From assembly GCA_017463325.1 (NCBI GenBank), contig JAFTPK010000018.1, forward strand, positions 61,033-125,032: a DNA stretch of 64,000 bases, in the 5' to 3' direction. The position numbers and the translations under genes were made by a program. The notes beneath the pieces were generated by a model. It had not been told where the DNA came from and did no database searches. It worked only from the letters and a program-made list of their open reading frames with translations. Origin of the DNA: Clostridia bacterium (GTDB lineage: Bacteria; Bacillota; Clostridia; Christensenellales; Borkfalkiaceae). Positions 61,164-64,000 of the stretch are shown here, one piece after another (the first letter of the stretch is position 1; each line of letters opens with the position of its first letter).

Positions 61164-61192
61164 TTGAAGAAAAAATAATTTTTTGATATAAT
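61164..61192 (+). promoter_or_regulatory. Promoter of the kduI-kduD unit
   Basis: TTGAAG (61164-61169), 17 bp, TATAAT (61187-61192); the leader is about 26 bases. Confidence 0.75.
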
Positions 61193-61224
61193 AAATATGC
61201 GAACATTGGGAGAATATATTAAAA

Positions 61225-62904
61225 ATGGTGTTTTTAAGAATTTACGATAAAAATGGAAAGGTCAAGTTTGATACGGAAGGATATTGTATCAATATACAGT
61301 ATCAAGGCTTATTAAATGAAGGTGATAAAATAGCCTTATGGATGGACGGTAGTAATACGATTGCATTAAAATTGGATTCTACGCTTAAAGAAAGTTTTTT
61401 GTATCTACCAAATAGAAGTTTTACATATACAATTCCTTCCGTACGTGAACTTAAAATGGGATACAATACAAATGCTTTTCAAGGAGAAGAACATTTGATT
61501 TATATTCGCGAGGTTGAAGACGACGAGTTTTATGCAAGAAGGAACATTGCGTTAAATTCTCACGATTTACGGCGTAAGACGGGCGGTTATCCCCACGCGA
61601 GTGCGAATTTCGTCACAAGGGAAGAACCTTGTTTTTACGAGCGTAACGCTATTGACGGCGAGAAGAATAACCAAGGACATGGGGCGTACCCGTTCCATTC
61701 TTGGGCAGGAGGCGCGAGAAACGATCTCGAATATACTCTTGATTTTGGGAAAGAGGTGGAAATCGAAAAATTCGTATTTTATCTTCGTGCCGATTTCCAA
61801 AAAGTGTGGGAGGGCGTGCCGCATGACAGCTATTGGAAAAGCATTGATATTGCGTTTGACGATGGGGAAGTGCAAAAATGTTCGTTTGAAATGGACAGGA
61901 CGGTATTCCCGAACAAAGAAAACGAAAAAGGGCAAGAAATCGTTTTAGAAAAGCCCAAGACGACGAGAACGATAAAATTATTTAATTTTAAACAAGTTAC
62001 GGAAATTTTAGGTTTTGCGGCACTCACGCAACTTGAAGTTTACGGACGGTATATAAAGGAGGATTTTAGTAAAATGGAAGTAAGACAAGCAAGTAATGCA
62101 AAGGACGTAAAGCATTATACGACGGAACGGTTGCGCGAGGAATTTCATATTGCCAACCTTTTCACGAAAGACAACGTAAGAATGGTATATAGCCACATTG
62201 ACCGTATCATTACGGCAGGTCTTATGCCCGTGTATCAAACGCTCAAATTGGAGGCGGGCAAGGAGCTTGCGGCGGACTATTTCTTGCAAAGAAGAGAAAT
62301 GGGCTGTATCAATATCGGCGGTAAGGGGATTATCACGGTAGACGGCGTGGAATATGAAATGAACCCCCGCGACGGCATTTATATCGGTATGGGGAATAAG
62401 GAAATCACCTTTAAGAGCGTAGACAAAAACGCGCCAGCCAAATTCTATGTATCGTCTTGCCCTGCGCATACCACTTATCCCACGGTAAAGATTGATATTA
62501 CCAAGGCAAAGAAAGTACCTTGCGGCAGCGTAGAAGAATGTAATAAGCGTGTTATCAATCAGTACATACACCCTGAAGTAATGAAGAGCTGTCAGTTGGC
62601 TATGGGCTTAACGCAACTTGAAGTAGGCTCTAACTGGAACACCATGCCTTGCCATACGCACGACAGAAGAATGGAAGTGTATCTGTATTTGGATATGGAC
62701 GAAAACGACGTGGTATTCCACATGATGGGCGAGCCTACGGAAACCCGCCATATTATTATGCACAACGAGGAGGCGGTAATTTCGCCGTCGTGGTCTATTC
62801 ACTCTGGCGTAGGCACGAAGAACTATTCGTTCATTTGGGCAATGTGCGGCGAAAACCAAGAATTTACGGATATGGACCATATCGAAACGAAAGATTTGTT
62901 ATAA
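61225..62904 (+). CDS. kduI: KduI (4-deoxy-5-keto-uronate isomerase) fused to an N-terminal jelly-roll domain
   Basis: One uninterrupted frame of 559 residues. Residues about 284-559 are a complete KduI (276 residues, the usual length), which isomerises 5-keto-4-deoxyuronate from pectin or glycosaminoglycan breakdown. The metal site is CHTHDRRMEVYLY. Residues 1-280 are extra: a small beta domain, then a discoidin-like jelly roll (RNIALNSHDLRRKTGGYP, AIDGEKNNQGHG, LEYTLDFGKEVEIEKFVFYL, TQLEVYGRYI). At 62055-62062 there is a strong AAAGGAGG, 11 bases before an in-frame ATG at 62074 that matches the normal KduI start. So free KduI is probably also made. Whether the long form is functional is unknown. 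Confidence 0.88.
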   Translation: MVFLRIYDKNGKVKFDTEGYCINIQYQGLLNEGDKIALWMDGSNTIALKLDSTLKESFLYLPNRSFTYTIPSVRELKMGYNTNAFQGEEHLIYIREVEDDEFYARRNIALNSHDLRRKTGGYPHASANFVTREEPCFYERNAIDGEKNNQGHGAYPFHSWAGGARNDLEYTLDFGKEVEIEKFVFYLRADFQKVWEGVPHDSYWKSIDIAFDDGEVQKCSFEMDRTVFPNKENEKGQEIVLEKPKTTRTIKLFNFKQVTEILGFAALTQLEVYGRYIKEDFSKMEVRQASNAKDVKHYTTERLREEFHIANLFTKDNVRMVYSHIDRIITAGLMPVYQTLKLEAGKELAADYFLQRREMGCINIGGKGIITVDGVEYEMNPRDGIYIGMGNKEITFKSVDKNAPAKFYVSSCPAHTTYPTVKIDITKAKKVPCGSVEECNKRVINQYIHPEVMKSCQLAMGLTQLEVGSNWNTMPCHTHDRRMEVYLYLDMDENDVVFHMMGEPTETRHIIMHNEEAVISPSWSIHSGVGTKNYSFIWAMCGENQEFTDMDHIETKDLL

Positions 62905-62917
62905 GGAGATAAATAAA

Positions 62918-63712
62918 ATGGAAAACATGTTCAGTTTGAAAGGAAAAGTGGCGCTCGTTACGGGTGCAAGCTACGGTATCGGTTTTGCGATTGCAAAAGC
63001 ATTTGCGCAAGCAGGCGCAACCATCGTTTTCAACGATATTAAGCAAGAGCTTGTGGATAAAGGCTTGAAGTCTTACGAAGAAGAAGGTATCAAAGCGCAC
63101 GGCTACGTATGCGACGTAACGGACGAAGACGCGGTAAACGCGTTCGTTGCAACCGTTGAAAAGGAAGTAGGCGTAATTGATATTCTCGTCAATAACGCGG
63201 GCATTATCAAGCGTATTCCTATGTGTGAAATGAGCGCGAAAGAATTTAGACAGGTAATCGACGTGGATTTGAACGCACCGTTTATCGTGTCGAAAGCCGT
63301 TATTCCGTCTATGATTAAGAAAGGCGGCGGAAAGATTATCAATATTTGCTCTATGATGAGTGAGCTTGGTCGTGAAACGGTATCAGCGTATGCGGCTGCA
63401 AAGGGCGGTCTTAAAATGCTTACGAAAAATATCGCAAGCGAATACGGCGAATATAACATTCAATGCAACGGGATCGGGCCTGGGTACATAGCAACCCCTC
63501 AAACCGCGCCTTTAAGAGAAAGACAGGCAGACGGCAGTAGACACCCGTTTGATAGCTTTATCCTCGCAAAAACGCCTGCGGCACGTTGGGGCGAAGCGGA
63601 AGACTTAGCAGGACCTGCGGTATTCCTTGCGAGCGAGGCGTCTAACTTCGTGAACGGACATATTCTCTACGTAGACGGCGGTATTTTGGCGTATATTGGA
63701 AAACAGCCGTAA
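62918..63712 (+). CDS. kduD: 2-dehydro-3-deoxy-D-gluconate 5-dehydrogenase KduD
   Basis: An SDR of 264 residues that reduces 3-deoxy-D-glycero-2,5-hexodiulosonate, the KduI product, to 2-keto-3-deoxygluconate. Cofactor loop VTGASYGIGFAI, NNAGIIKR, and the catalytic triad in CSMMSELG, SAYAAAKGG. The family's C-terminal VFLASEASNFVNGHILYVDGGILAYIG is present. It lies 13 bases after kduI with AAGGAG. The gluconate 5-dehydrogenase relatives look alike; linkage to kduI decides the call. Further pathway genes (kdgK, kdgA) are not in the window, and an insertion sequence follows. Confidence 0.93.
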   Translation: MENMFSLKGKVALVTGASYGIGFAIAKAFAQAGATIVFNDIKQELVDKGLKSYEEEGIKAHGYVCDVTDEDAVNAFVATVEKEVGVIDILVNNAGIIKRIPMCEMSAKEFRQVIDVDLNAPFIVSKAVIPSMIKKGGGKIINICSMMSELGRETVSAYAAAKGGLKMLTKNIASEYGEYNIQCNGIGPGYIATPQTAPLRERQADGSRHPFDSFILAKTPAARWGEAEDLAGPAVFLASEASNFVNGHILYVDGGILAYIGKQP

Positions 63713-63729
63713 ATAAGAGGTGAGTGTTT

Positions 63730-63858
63730 ATGTATTGTTACGGATACTCTACCTTAAATAAGATAGCTCAAACGGAGCAAGGAAAGAAATTTACTTACAG
63801 TCATTTGATGCCAAACATTCAAGCACAAATCATTGATGCCATTAACATTGACATTTAA
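63730..63858 (+). CDS. 42-residue orphan or remnant gene before the insertion sequence
   Basis: A short frame beginning MYCYGYSTLNKIAQTEQGKK and ending in INIDI, with a plausible ribosome site (AGAGGTGAG) seven bases before the ATG, 17 bases after kduD. I do not recognise it. It may be the start of the next kdu-operon gene cut short by the IS30-type insertion just to the right, or a genuine small protein. The stop lies about where the insertion sequence should begin, which favours truncation. Confidence 0.4.
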   Translation: MYCYGYSTLNKIAQTEQGKKFTYSHLMPNIQAQIIDAINIDI

Positions 63859-63859
63859 A

Positions 63860-64000
63860 GGTGATTTGTCAAACTAAGTGCAACACTTTTTGAGAAAAAG
63901 TTCAAATAAATCTACAGGTTTTTGGAAATTTAATACCTTTTTCGGTCTGGCGTTAATCAACGCCAGATTTTTTTCGAGCGTTTTTGTAGAAATGCGAGAA
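63860..64000 (-). mobile_element. End of an IS30-type insertion sequence (runs off the window)
   Basis: The transposase 3' end (stop at 63874) and about 15 bases beyond it are seen. The terminal inverted repeat probably lies around 63860-63885 (GATTTGTCAAACTAAGTGCA). The exact edge and target duplication cannot be fixed from one end. Confidence 0.6.
63874..64000 (-). CDS. IS30-family transposase, C-terminal fragment
   Basis: The last 41 codons of a minus-strand frame, continuing beyond the right edge. LALINARPKKVLNFQKPVDLF matches the C-terminal signature of IS30-type transposases (usually ...NxRPRKxLxFxTPxEVF), and the ending KKCCT is common among them. The DDE catalytic residues lie outside the window. 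Confidence 0.75.
   Translation of the reverse strand, partial: SRISTKTLEKNLALINARPKKVLNFQKPVDLFELFLKKCCT

Noticed and set aside
1..64000. CRISPR array, restriction or other defence system, prophage
   Set aside because: No regular repeat-spacer array, no Cas, restriction or phage structural genes were seen; the only mobile DNA is the IS30-type end at the right edge.

Overview
The window reads as chromosome of an anaerobic, Gram-positive-type Bacillota in the class Clostridia. GC is moderate, genes are dense, Shine-Dalgarno sites are strong and sigma-A promoters with 17-bp spacers are common. The gene content agrees: a spoIIAA-spoIIAB-sigF operon, whiA, a nine-gene V-type ATPase operon, purely fermentative metabolism and many iron-sulfur proteins. 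A gut lineage is plausible from the fermentation and the uronate and amino-sugar genes, but no rRNA is present to place it further.

Layout. 1-6.1 kb: phosphate uptake and control (pstA end, pstB, phoU, a Na+/phosphate symporter with a PhoU-like tail, a PhoB/PhoR-like pair). 6.1-7.0 kb: a divergent XRE repressor and small-gene unit, then tRNA-Asp and a CAT-anticodon tRNA. 7.1-8.6 kb: the sigma-F operon. 8.7-18.9 kb: a CPBP protease, rlmH, an M14 peptidase, tadA, prs, pth, mfd and a large foldase-like lipoprotein. 19.0-27.5 kb: the V-ATPase operon, whose proteolipid keeps the Na+-site residues. 27.6-32.0 kb: an SDR, two membrane proteins and a phosphoglucomutase-type enzyme. 32.1-35.7 kb: an AraC regulator divergent from a ROK protein and nagA. 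35.8-44.1 kb: a solute-binding-like protein, murB, a PHP hydrolase, whiA, dnaE and pfkA. 44.2-45.1 kb: a probable structured RNA leader, a Cys-rich small protein and a DUF308-like membrane protein.

45.2-57.8 kb is the most striking part: one apparent operon with a lactate/malate dehydrogenase, fumarase, HdrB, HdrC, HdrA, MvhD, two 4Fe-4S proteins, an FAD/NAD(P) reductase and a soluble FrdB-FrdA pair. After a hairpin comes an aspartate:alanine-exchanger-family transporter. Read together this suggests a soluble NADH-dependent, possibly electron-bifurcating fumarate reductase that also reduces ferredoxin, supplied with fumarate by the first two enzymes and perhaps exporting succinate through the transporter. 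The dehydrogenase has Arg at the position that separates malate from lactate enzymes, so it may make malate.

57.9-59.3 kb, on the minus strand, holds a secreted protein, a 47-residue peptide and a tiny lipoprotein. 59.4-60.1 kb has tRNA-Ser and a TIGR04076-type gene. 60.2-63.7 kb is an AraC-controlled uronate module (KduI fused to an N-terminal carbohydrate-binding-like domain, and KduD). An IS30-type transposase runs off the right edge.
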